DNA of 64,000 bases from Terfezia claveryi (Eukaryota > Ascomycota > Pezizomycetes > Pezizales > Pezizaceae), in assembly GCA_015179025.1 (NCBI GenBank), contig WHUX01000101.1, positions 62,001-126,000 on the forward strand. Direction: 5' to 3'. The notes under the pieces were generated by a model. The model was not told the origin of the DNA. It searched no databases and saw only the letters and a program-made list of their open reading frames with translations. Shown in pieces: positions 32,476-48,208 of the stretch (position 1 is the stretch's first letter; each line of letters begins with the position of its first letter). The translations under genes were made by a program, and so were the position numbers.

Positions 32476-32979
32476 TGTCACAACCATTCCTTCCTAGCCT
32501 AGTCTGACCTTGTTGTTGTTATTCGTTGTTCCTTCTGGCATCACCTACAACTCAGGTAATAGCATTGTTATCTCAGCTTCTGAGATAAGGGGTCTCGGGA
32601 ACCTTATTCCTTCCGATGGCCTTGGCTAAGAAGGAAGCCTGTATATATAGCTGGCCCTCTCCGCCCTCTCGTTGGATCCTTATCCAATGTCTTGTATATC
32701 TAATACAGGATCTTGCCTCTCCCAGCGCTTGTGCACCTCCCTTGTGTACCACCTTGTCTCATGAACAGCTCTGCAGCACAGCTGCCTCCCTCCGACACAC
32801 GTGGCAACTGCCTCCACATGTCTCATGCCTCTTGCTCTCTGCCTCTCTTGTCTCCTGCCTTTATCTTGCCCCTAGCCTTTCCCCAAATCATACACATAGT
32901 GCTCCTACATATGCGATTCCCCCTTGCCACTGCCCTGGCATACCTCTTGGTCGCCTTATCCCCTAGAGCCCTCGTTACA
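32476..32979 (+). repeat. 5' LTR of G0
   Basis: Starts TGTCACAACC and ends CTCGTTACA. It contains one copy of an ATCACCTA...AGGTAAT near-palindrome at 32540-32560, a TATATATAG promoter box near 32641, and a primer-binding-like ACATTGGAT directly downstream. Confidence 0.8.
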
Positions 32980-33015
32980 CTACATTGGATCTTCTCGACC
33001 AACTGGTACGCTGTC

Positions 33016-34189
33016 ATGTCCGGAACCCCTCCACATGCTGTTAGGTTTCAAACCTGGAGGAGCTCCCCCATACTCTCAGGCTTGAATGAGTTGAATGCCT
33101 ACCGTCAAGAAATCATTAACATCTTCGAAGCCATGGATGCCATTGGGGTTGAACTTGGCAATAGCCTGGCCATGGCTGAACGAAAATTGAGATTTGCTGA
33201 CGAAGAGATCATGGTCCTCCAGACCGATCTCAACCAAGTGAACCTTGCCCTAGCCACTGAAAGGACCATGGTCCAAAACCTCAGCCGGGCCCTAGTAAAC
33301 CTGGCAATACTAACAACAACAACAGCCAGTAAAAATAAGACTGAAAGCATCCCGACTCCTCTCAAGTTCAATGGGGATCGGGTTCACCTATGAGCCTGGA
33401 AAAATGCTGTCAATCTCAAGCTGAACAGGAATTCTGCCAGGTTCCTGTTGGAACAATATCGACTGGCATATGTTTTCTCCTTACTGGAGGGGAAAGCTTG
33501 TGACCAGATCCAGCCATATGTCCTCAAAACTGGGATCAAGGTTGATGATATCTCGGCCCTTTTCACAATACTAGATAGGGCATTCGGAGACCCCGATGCC
33601 GTTGGCACTACTAGTAGGGCCCTCTGAGCCCTCAGGCAGAAAAACACTGATCTGTCCACTTATGTGGCAGAATTCTCAAGACTGGCGGCAGAGGTCCAAT
33701 GGAATACCTAGTCCAAACTGGAGCAATTCCAGGAAGGGCTAAATGACAAAATCCAGCAGGCTATAGTCAGCCTCCCGGAAGCCAAAACCCTTAACGAATT
33801 GATTGACCAGGTAGGCTTCTCGGGTGGAACAGCGGATGTCTTGGCTCCGCAACCGCCCCACATTCAGGCTAGCACCTCATCTCCCACAACCCCAGCCTCA
33901 GCAACACCATGCCACCAAAATAGCTTAGGCCCCTGCCAATAAACCAGTACATCCATCATTGGTGGCAGGAGGGCCCACTCCTATAGACCTATCATTGGGA
34001 AGGTCTCGACTAACCCAGGATGAAAGGGACCACTGCCGTACTAATAGGTTGTGCATTACATGTGGAAAAGGGGACCACTTTATTGCGGCATGTCCCCTCC
34101 GAAAAAACCGCTCTCTGGCCTCTCATGCCATCTCTGAAGCCCGGATCGAGGAGGTTGACGAGGCGGGAAAAGCCCTGTCCCTTGCCTAG
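33016..34189 (+). pseudogene. G0 gag, broken
   Basis: The frame starts at ATG 33016 (MSGTPPHAVRFQTW), holds the coiled Gag matrix/capsid-like region, and meets TGA at 33391 where sister copies have coding sequence (a CGA-to-TGA change). A frameshift separates this from the last part (33959-34189), which carries the CCHC zinc knuckle CITCGKGDHFIAAC. The normal gag stop TAG is at 34187. Gag packages element RNA into virus-like particles. Confidence 0.8.
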
Positions 34190-34210
34190 TTACTGACACT
34201 AGCAAGAGAC
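34165..34210 (+). promoter_or_regulatory. Putative -1 frameshift signal, G0
   Basis: Heptamer GGGAAAA (read G GGA AAA in the gag frame), spacer GCCCT, then a stem GTCCCTTG/CAAGAGAC plus CTAGT/ACTAG around loop TACTGAC. One pair is lost in the lower stem relative to the other copies. The gag TAG lies in the stem. Confidence 0.65.
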
Positions 34211-34723
34211 CTGCCCCAGGCCATTTATCTCTATCTTTGTCTGTATTTTCTGTGTGTTCCGCTTCTTCTGTTGTTGACGAATCTTACTTGTTCAGTGAGT
34301 ATTTTGTTGTATCTATCTCTCTCAAAATCAATAATGATAGAACAATCACCACATCAGCCCTTATAGATTGTGGAGCTTCAGGAATTGCATTCGTTGACTA
34401 GGCCTTTGTCAGAAAATTCTCCGTACCTATGTTCAAGCTTAAAACCCATTGTGTTCTGGATGTTATTGACAGTCAGCCCATTTCCTCCGAGAATATCATT
34501 GATATTGTATGCTTGCCTGCTCAGGTCGGGGATCACTCCGAAGCAAACCTCCCGATGTTTGTGTCCAAGCTCAAATACCCGATTGTGCTCAGAATCCCGT
34601 GGCTGAGAATACATGATGTATCGGTAGCTTCAGCTCTTATACCATGCAATTCAACAGCCAGTTTTGCAAAAAATACTATGGGAATCCGAAGACCACCATT
34701 ACTGGGCTGTATACCATGCCACC

Positions 34724-35298
34724 TGTCACAACCATGTCCTTCGTCTTGATTTGACACTCGAACAGGCTTGTTCGGGTGTCGTACTGTTCTGACACTCGAA
34801 CAGGCTTGTTCGGGTGTTGTCGATGGGTGATTGTTATCTTAGATTCCGAGATAGGAATCTCGGGAAGCTTATTCCTTCCACGGCCTTGGCCTGGAATCAT
34901 GTATATATATCTTCGTTTCTCTGCCCTCTCGTTAGATCCCCATCCAACATCTTGTATATCCAATACAGGGCCTTGCTTCTCTCCACATTGGTGCATCTGC
35001 CTTGTACACCTCCTTGTCTCGCCTCGACTCTGTAGCCCTGCTACCCACCCCACGAACCTCCTGTCCTTGCCTTGCCTCTCCTTGTATTTGTAGCCCAGCT
35101 ACCTCCTTTGACACACGCGGCAACTGCTTCCACATGTCTCATGCCCCTTACCCTCTGCCCTTCTTGCCTCTTACCCTTGCCTCCCATCTCAGCCTTCCCC
35201 TAGTCACACACGTAGCGTTACTACATATGTCTCGCCCTAGCCCCTGCCCTCTTCCCGGCATACCCCTTGGTCGCCTTGTTCCCAGAGCCCACGTTACA
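34724..35298 (+). repeat. 5' LTR of G1
   Basis: TGTCACAACC ... CACGTTACA. Two copies of the 28-bp palindrome GACACTCGAACA-GGCT-TGTTCGGGTGTC lie at 34753 and 34791. A TATATATATC box near 34901 precedes the probable RNA start. Confidence 0.92.
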
Positions 35299-35329
35299 CT
35301 ACGTTGGATCTTTCAGACCAACCGGTACG

Positions 35330-36459
35330 ATGTCCATGAATATTCCACTACCCACCGATAGATTCGCAGCCTGGAGAGCGACTCCGATTCCATCAGACCC
35401 GACAGAACTATCAGCATACCGAAGAACTGTGATCGAAATATTCACAGAGACTTATGCCATTGGCGAACAATAAGGAGCGGACCTTCAGAAAGCCGAAAAG
35501 CGAATCCGAGAAGCCGAAGACGAAATAACCCTCCTTCGAGAAGATGCAGCAGAGGACAGGATAACCATCCGGAGACTGACTCGTGCCTTGGACCTGGCCG
35601 ACGGTCCAAAGAACTAGAAAACACAAGACCTACCAACCCTGCCCAAGTTTAATGGGGACCGGGGCCGGTTATGAGCATGGAAGAACTCTGTACAAATAAA
35701 ACTCTCTGGGGACTCGGTGAAGTTCCCCACTATCCACCACCAGCTCTCATACGTCTATGGCCTCCTGGAGGGTAAGGCCATGGACCAGGTACGGCCCTTC
35801 GTCAAGGCAACGGGGATTGATCTGGTAGACATCCCGGCACTAATGGCAATCTTGGACCGAGCCTTTGGGGACCCGGATCCTAAAGGAACCACCAGCAGGG
35901 CCCTGCGAGACCTCAAGCAAAAACACAACGAACTGTCAACCTATGTTGCCGAGTTCTCCAGGCTGGCAGTAGAGCTCAATTGGAATGACGAAGCCAAGCT
36001 CGACCATTTCAAAGACGGGCTTACCTTCGAGCTGAAAAAGGCTCTGGTCTACTGCCCACCGACCAAGACCCTGTAGGAACTTATTGAGCAAGCTAGCTGG
36101 GTGGAACAGCAGACAGCAGCACTAAGAGCCCCCAAAAGACACTCCCGACCTCGACTCCCCGTACCTCCTTCCCGATAGCACGCACTCAACAATAACCCAC
36201 ACCCGTCAACAAGCCTGCATACCCCTTCCTGGTAGCGGGTGGGGCTGCTCCCATGAACCTGTCAGCAGGTAGACCTCGTCTTACCCAGGAGGAAAGGGAC
36301 CGTCGCCGCACTCAGGGTTTGTGCATTGCATGCGGAAAGGGGGACCATTTTATCGCGGCATGTCCCCTCCGCAAAAACTGCTCGATGGCCGCCCACGCCA
36401 TCTCCGAATCCAGGATTGAAGAGGTGGATGAGTCGGGAAAAGCCCTGTCCCTTGCATAG
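35330..36459 (+). pseudogene. G1 gag, broken
   Basis: ATG at 35330. Gag helical region is interrupted by TAA at 35471, TAG near 35617, TGA near 35672 and TAG near 36074, and shifts frame between 36076 and 36253. The 3' part is intact through the zinc knuckle CIACGKGDHFIAAC and ends at TAG 36457. Confidence 0.85.
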
Positions 36460-36480
36460 TCACTGACACTAGCAAGGGAC
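36435..36480 (+). promoter_or_regulatory. Putative -1 frameshift signal, G1
   Basis: GGGAAAA (36435-36441), spacer GCCCT, stem GTCCCTTG/CAAGGGAC with an inner TAGT/ACTA helix and 7-nt loop. The gag stop codon TAG lies within the stem. Pol continues in the -1 frame (DTSKGPALGHL-like). Confidence 0.7.
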
Positions 36481-39400
36481 CTGCACTAGGTCACCTGTCT
36501 TTGTCATCTTTTCCTGTTCCTTCTATGTCTGTTAACGAGTCTCACCTGTTTGGTGAGCATTTTGTTGTACCTATCACAATATCCTTCAATGGTAAAACAC
36601 TCGTCACATTAGCTCTCGTAGACTGTGAAGCCTTAGGAATTGCCTTCATCGACCAGGCCTTTGTCAGTAAACATGCCATACCCATCTCTAAGCTCAAAAC
36701 CCCCCGCCTCCTCGATGTCATTAATAGCCGACCTATCTCTTCTGGAGCCATTACCGATATCGCATGTACTCCTGCCCAGATTGGGGACCACTCCGAAAGC
36801 CTCCCTATGTTCGTTACAAAGCTCAAGTATCCAATTGTCCTCGAAATCCCATGGCTTAGGATGCACGATATATCGGTCAGCTTTGGCTCCTATACCCTGC
36901 ATTTTAATAGCCCTTACTGCCGAAAATACTGCAGATAGCCGAAAGACACTGTCGCTGGTCTATGTGCATTACCGCCCCCCGTAATCTACCTAACTCAGGT
37001 GGTACACTAGGCCGCGTACATCGATGCCACCAATCCCCCAGTTTGCCTTGTTTTCCCTACTCCCGATGTCCCCCTCGCACCCCAAAAACCCCTGAATATC
37101 AACTTTATTGGAGCCGGGGCTTTTGCCTACCTCACTAGGAGGTACAAGCTAAAGGTGCATGCCCTCTCCATACATGACGTAAACCTGGAAATCAACAAGA
37201 CAAGGTCTAAGGGGGAGTGGAAATCCATGATTCCAGACGAATACCATGAATTCATTGACCTGTTCTTGGAAAAAGCTGTAGAAAAGCTCGCCCCCCACCG
37301 ACCATACGACCACATAATCCCGCTGGTAGAAGGTAAGACCCCCCCTTATGGACCTCTCTACGGGATGTCCCGAGTGGAACTGGAAGCTCTGAAAAAATAC
37401 TTGGAGGAAAACCTCAACAAGAGCTTCATTCGCTACAACTCCTCCCCAGCAGGTGCCCCTGTGCTATTCGTGAAAAAGTCGGATGGCTCCCTCCAGTTAT
37501 GTGTTGATTATTGTGGCCTGAACGAGATAACGGTCAAAAACAGGTATCCTTTACCCCTGATCCAGGAGACATTAGCCAGGCTTTCCAAAGCAAAGTAGTT
37601 CACCAAATTGGATCTGAGGGGGGCTTACAACCTAGTATGGATCGCCAAGGGAGAGGAGTGGAAAACTGCCTTCCGGACACGATATGGCCATTTCGAGTAC
37701 AATGTGATGCCCTTCGGCCTAACTAATACTCCGGCCTCCTTCCAACACTTTATTAATGACATCCTATGAGACTTCCTGGATGTGTTCTGCATGGCGTACC
37801 TAGACGATATCCTAATCTATTCGGATACCCTGGCAGAGCACAAAATCCACATCCGACGAGTCCTAGAAAAGCTGGAACAAGCAGGGTTGTACTTAAAGCC
37901 CGAAAAATGCGAATTCCACGTCCAAGAGGTGAAGTATCTGGGCTTGATAATAACAATGGAAAGCATCAGAATGGATCCTGCCAAAGTTGCGGCAATCCAG
38001 GAATGGGAAATTCCCGCCAATCTCAAGGACGTTCAGGCCTTCCTGGGTTTTGCTAACTTCTATTGCCGGTTCATTCTGGGATATTCAAAGATCGTGGCAC
38101 CACTGACAGCATTAACCAAGACCAAGGGCATGGAAAAGGGCCAACGCTTCCAGTGGGGTCTGGAAGCCTAATCTGCCTTCGAGAAACTCAAGGAAGCCTT
38201 CTGCTCAGCCCCGATCCTGGCCCACTTCGACCCCGACAGCGAGTGTATCCTAGAAACAGATGCCTCCGACTATGTGTCTGCCGGAATCCTGTCCCAGCAT
38301 GTGAACGGCATCCTCCACCCAGTGGCATACTTCTCAAAAAAGCACTCTCCGGCGGAGTGTAATTATGAAATCTATGATAAGGAGTTAATGGCCATTGTGC
38401 GAGCATTAGAGGAGTGGAGGCCATACCTGAAGTCAGTCAAGGGGATCATTGAGGTGCTATTCGATCATAAGAATCTTGAGTACTTCACCACCACTAAGCT
38501 GCTGAACCAACAGCAGGCTAGGTGGTCAGAGTTCTTATCTCGATTCAACTTCAAGATCAAGTATTGGACTGGAAAGGGTGGTGGGAAACCAGACGCACTG
38601 ACCAGGAGATCAGGAGATCTCCCTAAGGGGGGGGATGGAAGGCTAAAATACTAGAACCAGGTGGTACTGAAGCCGGAAAATCTTGACCTGGCCGCCAATG
38701 TTCTGGCTGAGGCTGAGGCTAAAGCTAAGATCATGGATGTCGAGGATGATGCAGATGCTGGAAGTGATCTCCGACAACAGGTAAAAAGGGCATACGCGGA
38801 GAACTCACTGGCCAAAGACATTATCGCCGCAGTGGATTCTGGCCAGTGCCGCCACACCAAGATTTCCCTAGCCGAGTGTACGATTCAGGACGGCCTTCTC
38901 TATCACCTGGACCGCCTTTACGTGCCTGCAGACGATGAGCTATACCTGCGATTGATCAAGGAACACCACGACACACTGGCAGCGGGTCACCCTGGAGTGG
39001 CTAAGACATTATAGTTGCTGTCCAGGCAATATATGTGGATTGACCAATGGAAGGAAGTGGAGCAGTACATACGGAATTGCCATATCTGCAAGCGTGCCAA
39101 ACCTACCCGTTATGCTCCTTATAGTACCCTGAAGCCCTTGGAAGTCCCAGAACAACCCTGGCAACACCTGACTATAGACTTCATCACCGGATTACCGGAA
39201 GACTCGGGATTCAACGCTATCTTGATAGTAGTGGATCGGTTAACAAAAATGAGGCATGTGATACCCTGTCGAGACACCTGCTCGGCCCCCAAATTGGCAT
39301 CCCTCTACCTGGATAATGTTTTCCGTTACCATGGCCTCCCAGCGTCGATTGTCTCAGACCATGGCCCTCAGTTCGTCGCCGACTTCTGGAAAACATTCTG

Positions 39401-40202
39401 TAAGCTGTTGGGTATCAAAGTACACCTGTCTACGGCATACCACCCTCAGACTGATGGCCAGTCAGAACGTATGAACGCCATCATGGACCAATATCTGAGG
39501 GCGTACATCAATTACCAGCAGAATAACTGGGTTTCATTGCTAGCCACCTGCGAATTCTCCACCAACAACTACTTCTCGGAGATCCTGAAGACCTCCCCAT
39601 TCCTGGCCAATTATGGCTGGCACCCTCGGTTCGTAGACTCTCTAGCACCTCTGCGCAAGGCCAGGGAGAATGCCCCAGCTAAGGAGTTCACCATGCAGAT
39701 TTCTGAACTTCACTCTACCCTGAAAGCCGAGCTAGGATATACACAAGCCAGGCAAGCCGAATATGCCAATGGATCACGGTTGCCAGCCCCCAAGTATCAG
39801 CCTGGAGATAAGGTGTGGCTCTCCAGCAGGCACTTCCGGACGGAACGGCCATCTCGCAAGCTCGATCATAAGTTCCTGGGTCCATACGAGGTGGTGGCTG
39901 CTGTAAGCACTCATGCCTATCGACTGAGGTTCCCCAAGGACATCAAACGCCACCCAGTTGTACACGTATCGGAAATTGAGCCAGCGGCTGACGATCCCCT
40001 CCCAGGGCAGAAACACCCCCCACCCCCTCCAGTGGTTATCGAAGGTGAAGAGGAATGGGAGGTGGAGGAAGTGCTGGACTCGCGAAAGAGGTATGGGCAT
40101 CTGCAGTACAAGGTTAAATGGGTAGGGGATGAGGAGGCTACCTGGGAACCCGCTGAGGACCTGGAAAATGCTCAGGATCTCGTCTCCCTGTTCCATCAGT
40201 GA
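36442..40202 (+). pseudogene. G1 pol: protease, RT, RNase H, integrase, chromodomain; several stops
   Basis: One frame runs across 36442-40202 with stops near 36936, 37009, 37596, 37767, 38169, 38652 and 39012, most explained by C-to-T or G-to-A changes. The protease DCGASG is altered to DCEALG. RT has [11 protein letters not shown]; RNase H has [11 protein letters not shown]. The last 395 codons (39015-40202) are uninterrupted: zinc-binding CHICKRAK, catalytic Asp in IDFITGLPED and SDHGPQFVADF, Glu in DGQSERMNAI, then a chromodomain (WEVEEVLDSRKRYGHLQYKV) expected to steer integration to methylated histone H3K9. Confidence 0.9.
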
Positions 40203-40423
40203 TACCCGAGGAAGCCCCGTCCGGTTGAGTGATCTCTCCATGTCTGAGTTGGGGTTCTTGTCCTTGTTCTTGTTGTTGTTGTCTCTGTTATCACCTATGA
40301 TGGGTCTTTGTTGTTTGGAGTTGGGGTTCTCGTTCTTGCACTTGTTGTTGTTTCCTGTGTTGATTTTGCCGGTTACTGTGCCCAGGCCTCCGTCACTGGA
40401 GCTCCAGCCTAAAGGGGGAATAG

Positions 40424-40998
40424 TGTCACAACCGTGTCCTTTGTCTTGATTTGACACTCGAACAGGCTTGTTCGGGTGTCATGCTGTTCTGACACTCGAA
40501 CAGGCTTGTTCGGGTGTCGTCGATGGGTGATTGTTATCTTAGCTTCTGAGATAGGAATCTCGGGAAGCTTATTCCTTCCACGGCCTTGGCCTGGAATCAT
40601 GTATATATATCTTCGTTTCTCCACCCTCTCATTGGATCCCCATCTAATGTCTTGTATATCCAATACAGGGCCTTGCTTCTCTCCACGTTGGTGCATCTCC
40701 CTTGTGCATCTCCTTGTCTCGCTTCGACTCTACAGCCCTGCTGCCCACCCCGCGAACCTCCTGTCCTTGCCTTGCCTTGCCTTGTATTTGCAGCCCAGCT
40801 GCCTCCCTTGACACACACGGCAACTGCTTCCGCGTGTCTTATACCTCTTGCCCTCTGCCCCTCTTGCCTCTTGCCCTTGCCTCCCGTCTCAGCCTTCCCC
40901 TAGTCATACATGTAGCGTTCCTACGTGTATCTCGCCCTAGCCCCTGCCCTCTTCCCGGCGTACCTCTTGGTCGCCTTGTTCCCAGAGCCCACGTTATA
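40424..40998 (+). repeat. 3' LTR of G1
   Basis: Same length as the 5' LTR. Starts TGTCACAACC and ends CACGTTATA (last ACA changed to ATA). The two U3 palindromes are at 40453 and 40491. Confidence 0.92.
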
Positions 40999-41003
40999 CC
41001 ACC

Positions 41004-44351
<3,348 letters not shown>

Positions 44352-44564
44352 TACCCTGTTCCACCAGTGATACTTCAGGAAGCCTCGTCCAGTCGACTGA
44401 GGTCATAACTTTGCATCCTTGTTGTCTTTTCTGTTCTTGTTGTTGTTCGGAGTTGGGGTTCTTGTCTTTGTTCTTGTTATTGTTGTTGTTTTCTGTATTG
44501 ATTTTACTGGTTGTTATGCCTAAAGCCTCCTTGTCACTAGAGCTCTACCCTAAAGGGGGAATAG

Positions 44565-45151
44565 TATCACAACTATGTATTCAGTTGTCTTTATTATCAC
44601 CTATAATCGTAGGTGATAAGTTGTGGTTATTATTGCCTTTGGTATCAACTGCGATCGCAGGTAATGGGTTATTATCATTGCAGTCTTTGTCATTACCTAC
44701 GATTACAAGTGATGGGTTATCATTATCTTGCTGGGCTTCAGAGATAGAGATCTCGAGAAGCTTATTTCTCCCGTTACTCTGGCGGCTCATGTATATAAAG
44801 TCCATTGCCCTCATACTGTTGTTGGATCCCTATCCAATGTCTTGTATATCCAATACAGGGTCTTGCTTCTCTCCACGTTAGTGCATCTCCCTTGTGCACC
44901 TCCTTGTCTTGCCTCGACTCTGCAGCCCTGCTGCCCACCCCATGAACCTCCTGTCCTTACCTTACCTTACCTTGTCTCTGCAGCCCTACTACCTCCTACT
45001 ACTCCTGTGTGCCTCTTTCACCCTCGCCCTTACCCCCGTCCTAGCCTTTTCCCCTAAGTCACATACGTAGCATTCCTATGTATGTATTACTCTAGCCTTG
45101 CCCTTACTCTGGTGTACTCTTGGTTGCTTTGTCTCAAGAGCCATCGTCACA
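44565..45151 (+). repeat. 3' LTR of G0
   Basis: Follows the polypurine tract AAAGGGGGAATAG. It starts TATCACAACT (TG changed to TA) and ends CATCGTCACA. U3 holds three copies of a 22-bp palindrome-like unit (ATCACCTA...TAGGTGAT) at 44596, 44644 and 44692. A TATATAAAG box lies near 44794. Confidence 0.75.
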
Positions 45152-45815
45152 CTAGACAGTATTCAATTGGTACCGTTTATATAATCTATATCCGTAGGCA
45201 CGAACATTTGTATATTTCGGTTCTGCTAAGATAAGACCTCAGAAGGGTAGAGAGATTCCTATGTAGGACGTTCCTGTAGGGAACAGTAATTAACTAGTAT
45301 AATCTCTCTTATATGATTTGTACTATCTAAGCTATATAATCTTGATCTGATCGGAATATAGGCTTGCTTGCTGCTGTATGCTTGCTTGTTTCTTCTTTAT
45401 TTCTTGTAGATTCCAGAGGGAATCCAGCAGCCTATTTATACTCCTCTGAGATCTGATGACTAAGGAAATAAATACAATAAAGGGTGGCACACCAGAAGGT
45501 GGTGGGCTGTACAAAAGGGGTCAAAGGGCCATAGTAATGAGTCATACACCATAAACGAAGTCATGTAGCTATAGTAATGAGTCACATGCCTTTAAACAGA
45601 GGTTACATGGCCATGATGAGGATGTCTTCATATGCCAGTACCATGGAACTTCCTGTGGCAAATTCCGTGTACTGTGGACACTTATAAAGTAGTAGGAGGT
45701 AGTTGAAGTCTAGTCCTGCAAGCTAGAGGCTTAGTTACATAACATAGTAGTAATATAGGAAATACAAAAGTATATAATCAATTATATAAGCAATAAAATA
45801 ACGTTCTCCATTACA
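45152..45815 (-). repeat. Inverted copy of an older LTR-like repeat (partner 62637-63357)
   Basis: Reverse complement of 62637-63357: its minus strand starts TGTAATGGAGAACGTTATTT at 45815 and runs to GAATACTGTCTAG at 45152, where G0 abuts it. The outermost ~13 bp of the partner are missing. Confidence 0.8.
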
Positions 45816-46087
45816 GACATAGTAGTTTGAACTATGACTTGTTAGCCTCAGTTCTTAAGAAGGAGAAGTAATTTCTTATAACTTACCTTATATATTTTGT
45901 ATTTGTAAGTGAGTCTTAAAAGAAACTAGCACTAGTACAACAAATACTAGCATATCCACCTTCTTAAGCTCTTAGCTATAAAGAAGCTATCAATGAAATC
46001 AAGGAATAGGCAAAAAGATAGAATACCAACAAGCTAATATGCTCTTCTGTTTAACTTAGTATTTAGTTCAGTAATCCTACTGAATGA

Positions 46088-46438
46088 ATGAGCAACCAAA
46101 AAATGGAACAGGAGATCAAAGATAATCCTGTTGCCTCTCAAAAACCATAGAATATACCTTAATCACTAGCTGCAACTGCTAGCAGTAGCAATATATTTCC
46201 AATTAATTCCACTACTATTACTACTCATTCCCAAAAGTGAGTAGCTATTTTTGAAGTTCCCGCACCCTCCCTCATTCAAGATACTAAGAGCCTTAGATAG
46301 CATTTTGATTTCTGTAGGGCCTTAAGACATAATGTATCTATATAGAAGGAAAAGAAACCTACTATCAATAACTTGAACTAAAGGATTGAACCAACCTACA
46401 ACAAGATTATTAAAAAGAAACACATTAGTTGTCACAAC
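46088..46438 (+). pseudogene. Relic gag-like fragment
   Basis: A plus-strand frame beginning MSNQKMEQEIKDNPVASQKP continues with several TAG/TAA stops and Ser/Thr-rich residues up to the G2 insertion point. It looks like a decayed Gag or tether-protein N-terminus from an older element. The composition is AT-rich. No domain can be proved. Confidence 0.35.
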
Positions 46439-46943
46439 CGTGTTCTTAGTCTTGATTTGACACTCGAACAGGCTTGTTCGGGTGTCGTACTGTTTTGACA
46501 CTCGAACAGGCTTGTTCGGGTGTCGTCGATGGGTGATTGTTATCTTAGCTTCCGAGATAGGAATCTCGGGAAGCTTATTCCTTCCACGGCCTTGGCCTGG
46601 AATCATGTATATATATCTTCGTCCCTCCACCCTCTCGTTGGATCCCTATCCAACGTCTTGTATATCTAATATAGGGCCTTGCTTCTCTCCACGTTGGTGC
46701 ATCTCCCTTGTGCACCTCCTTGTCTCGCCTCGACTCTGCAGCCCTGCTGCCCACCCCGCAAACCTCCTGTCCTTGTCTTGCCTCACCTTGTCTCTGCAGC
46801 CCAGCTGCCTCCCTTGACACACGCGGCAACTGCTTCCGCGTGTCTCGTGTCCCTTGCCCTCTGCCCCTCTTGCCTCTTGCCCTTGCCCCTGCCTTCTCCC
46901 CGGTGTACCCCTTGGTCGCCTTGTTCCCAGAGCCCACGTTACA
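46439..46943 (+). repeat. 5' LTR of G2
   Basis: TGTCACAACC ... CACGTTACA, 505 bp. Two copies of the 28-bp U3 palindrome at 46459 and 46497; TATATATATC near 46608. Confidence 0.92.
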
Positions 46944-46978
46944 TTACGTTAGATTACTCTGATCAACCGGTACGCTCA

Positions 46979-48187
46979 ATGGCTACCCAAGACACCACCT
47001 CCGCGCTCGCAGCCAAATTTCGAGCCTGGCAAGCTCTACCTATTCCCATGAACCAGGACGATTTCGGCAGCTATTGTCAGACCATTATCGATATATACCT
47101 GGCGGCGGATGCCTTAGGCCAACGACTGGAATTAGCCATACATGAAGGCCAACAAAAACAGACCAGAACCAATGACGAGGTCACGATACTCACCAGAGAC
47201 CTCCTCTCCTGCCAGGCTGACCTCGCAACCACCCAGAATGACTTGATCAATGAAAGAAGGACCATCCAGAGCCTGAATAGAGCCCTGGACACAATCCAAG
47301 CAGCCCCAGCACCCCAAGCACTACAGGCACCCAAGACACAGGATCTCCCTACCCCGCCAAAGTTTAATGGCGACAGGACTCGCCTGAAAGCCTGGAAAAA
47401 TTCCATCAAAATCAAACTAACTGGGGATGCTGCAAAATTCCCTACCGTTCAGCACCAATTAGCTTATGTATACGGCCTATTGGAGGGCAGAGCTTTGGAC
47501 CAGGTCCAACCCTATGTGCTCGATGACCGCTTCAACCTCCCTGATGTTACTGCTCTGCTCACAATCCTCGACCGTGCCTTCGGAGACCCAGACCCCGTGG
47601 GTATGGCAACTCACGCTCTCTGAGCACTAAAACAGAAGGGCCATGACCTCTCAACATATGTGGCAGAATTCTCAAGGTTGGCAGCAGAGGTGGAGTGGAA
47701 CGATCGGGTGAAGCTGGAACAGTTCGAGGAAGGCCTCAATATTGAGCTCAAACAGGTCCTCCTCCAATCTCCAGATGTTAAAACCCTGGATGAATTCATT
47801 GATCAGGCATCCAAGATGGAGCAAAAGATGGCTAGGTTGAGAGTCCAGGTCAGCGCCCCCAGTACCTATCGGCCTCCTGTGAAAACCCAGCACCCCCAGC
47901 AACAAACTCGACCCCAGAACTCTAGCCCTCAGACCCAAGCTACAGCCAATAAGCCAGCCCACCCATCTCTGGTGGCGGGTGGCACCACCCCCATGGATTT
48001 ATTATCAGGAAGGCCCTGCCTGACACAAGAAGAGAGGGAACGTCGCCGCAACAATGGGTTGTGCATTGCCTGTGGGAAAGGGGACCACTTCATTGCGGCC
48101 TGTCCCCTCCGCAAAAACCGCTCCTTGGCCGTACATGCGATATCCGAGACCCTAGAAGAGTCGAGAAAAGTGGAGTCCCTTACCTAG
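46979..48187 (+). pseudogene. G2 gag, one in-frame stop
   Basis: A 403-codon frame from ATG 46979 (MATQDTTSALAAKFRAW) to TAG 48185 with a single TGA at 47621, where sister copies read Arg (CGA). Coiled N-terminal region, a capsid-like block (YVYGLLEGRALDQVQPYV), a Gln/Pro-rich linker, then the CCHC knuckle CIACGKGDHFIAAC. Near-intact reading frame. Confidence 0.88.
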
Positions 48188-48208
48188 TTACTGACACTAG
48201 CAAGGAAC
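48163..48208 (+). promoter_or_regulatory. Putative -1 frameshift signal, G2 (mutated)
   Basis: The heptamer position reads GAGAAAA instead of GGGAAAA. The spacer is GTGGA. The stem is GTCCCTTA/CAAGGAAC plus CTAGT/ACTAG. The overall layout and position relative to the gag stop are unchanged. Confidence 0.55.

Larger units (their letters stand above)
34724..40998 (+). mobile_element. Gypsy element G1, full length, inserted in G0
   Basis: 6275 bp with two LTRs of exactly 575 bp (34724-35298 and 40424-40998). The 5-bp duplication CCACC flanks it (34719-34723 and 40999-41003), proving insertion into G0. The polypurine tract AAAGGGGGAATAG precedes the 3' LTR. About eight nonsense codons interrupt pol and a few interrupt gag, so it is not autonomous. 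Confidence 0.93.
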
